Assembly: GCA_020028375.1 (NCBI GenBank)
Contig: JAHZNX010000170.1
Coordinates: 1-5,316, forward strand
DNA length: 5,316 bases
From: Betaproteobacteria bacterium
Lineage (GTDB): Bacteria; Pseudomonadota; Gammaproteobacteria; Burkholderiales; SG8-41
Reading direction: 5' to 3'
The position numbers and the translations under genes are program-made. Below the pieces are notes generated by a model. That model saw only the letters and a program-made list of their open reading frames with translations, did no database searches and had not been told where the DNA came from. Each line of letters begins with the position of its first letter. Position 1 is the first letter of the stretch. Below are positions 5,200-5,316 of the stretch, piece after piece.

Positions 5200-5215
5200 A
5201 GCGCCGTCAGGCGCT
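5200..5215. other. Small hairpin overlapping the ftsH stop codon
   Basis: On the minus strand AGCGCC and GGCGCT form a perfect 6-bp stem with the loop TGAC, which contains the TGA stop of ftsH. No T-tract follows, so a terminator is unlikely. It may be chance in GC-rich sequence. Confidence 0.35.
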
Positions 5216-5316
5216 TTGGGCCGGCGTGGGGGTTGCCGTGGCGGCCGGTTGCAGGCCCGGGTCCCTCGGCTGCGACGGCGGCGGCGTGGGCTTGGGCGGG
5301 CGCGGCGCGCGTCCTT
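5207..5316 (-). CDS. ftsH: ATP-dependent zinc metalloprotease FtsH, C-terminal tail only
   Basis: Only the last 35 codons and the TGA are in the window. They read as a proline-rich tail, GRAPRPPKPTPPPSQPRDPG and onward to PTPAQSA, with 12 prolines in 35 residues. None of the AAA+ or zinc-protease motifs fall inside the window. The call rests on two points: FtsH proteins of betaproteobacteria often end in a Pro-rich, poorly conserved tail of this kind, and ftsH is the gene normally found directly before folP-glmM. FtsH is a hexameric inner-membrane protease that degrades SecY, LpxC, sigma32 and other substrates. The frame is open to the window edge, while the other two minus-strand frames give less protein-like sequence or lack a fitting stop. 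Confidence 0.8.
   Translation of the reverse strand, partial: GRAPRPPKPTPPPSQPRDPGLQPAATATPTPAQSA

Overview
This window carries core housekeeping genes of a GC-rich betaproteobacterium. The taxonomic call rests on the gene order ftsH-folP-glmM-tpiA-secG-tRNA-Leu(GAG)-nuoA-nuoB-nuoC and on the strongly betaproteobacterial look of NuoB. Every gene lies on the minus strand, so transcription runs from high to low coordinates. I see no phage, transposase, CRISPR or defence gene.

In the direction of transcription, the window opens with the proline-rich C-terminal tail of FtsH (membrane AAA+ protease). FolP (dihydropteroate synthase, folate pathway) and GlmM (phosphoglucosamine mutase, making glucosamine-1-phosphate for peptidoglycan and LPS) follow. 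After a 152-nt gap with a good sigma70-type promoter come tpiA (triosephosphate isomerase) and secG (Sec translocon subunit), joined with no spacer. A leucine tRNA with anticodon GAG follows secG, as in E. coli. The window ends in the start of the complex I operon: nuoA, nuoB and the N-terminal 93 codons of nuoC.

The unusual part lies between the genes. Four of the six spacers longer than 1 nt (ftsH-folP, folP-glmM, secG-tRNA, tRNA-nuoA) each hold an imperfect inverted repeat. Its arms are short tandem arrays of a degenerate 7-nt unit: TGRGTRA in two elements, AGGATGA in one and GGGANTC in one. The folP-glmM element supplies the last codons and stop of folP and also contains the glmM start codon. 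The folP-ftsH element ends exactly at the folP start codon. folP, glmM and nuoA, the genes directly downstream of an element, have no visible Shine-Dalgarno sequence, while nuoB, which has no element, has a strong one. This repeat system is the main item for a second look. Similar heptameric repeats are known in other bacteria (the STRR sequences of cyanobacteria), so the novelty would lie in placement and effect on gene ends, not in the mere existence of such repeats.
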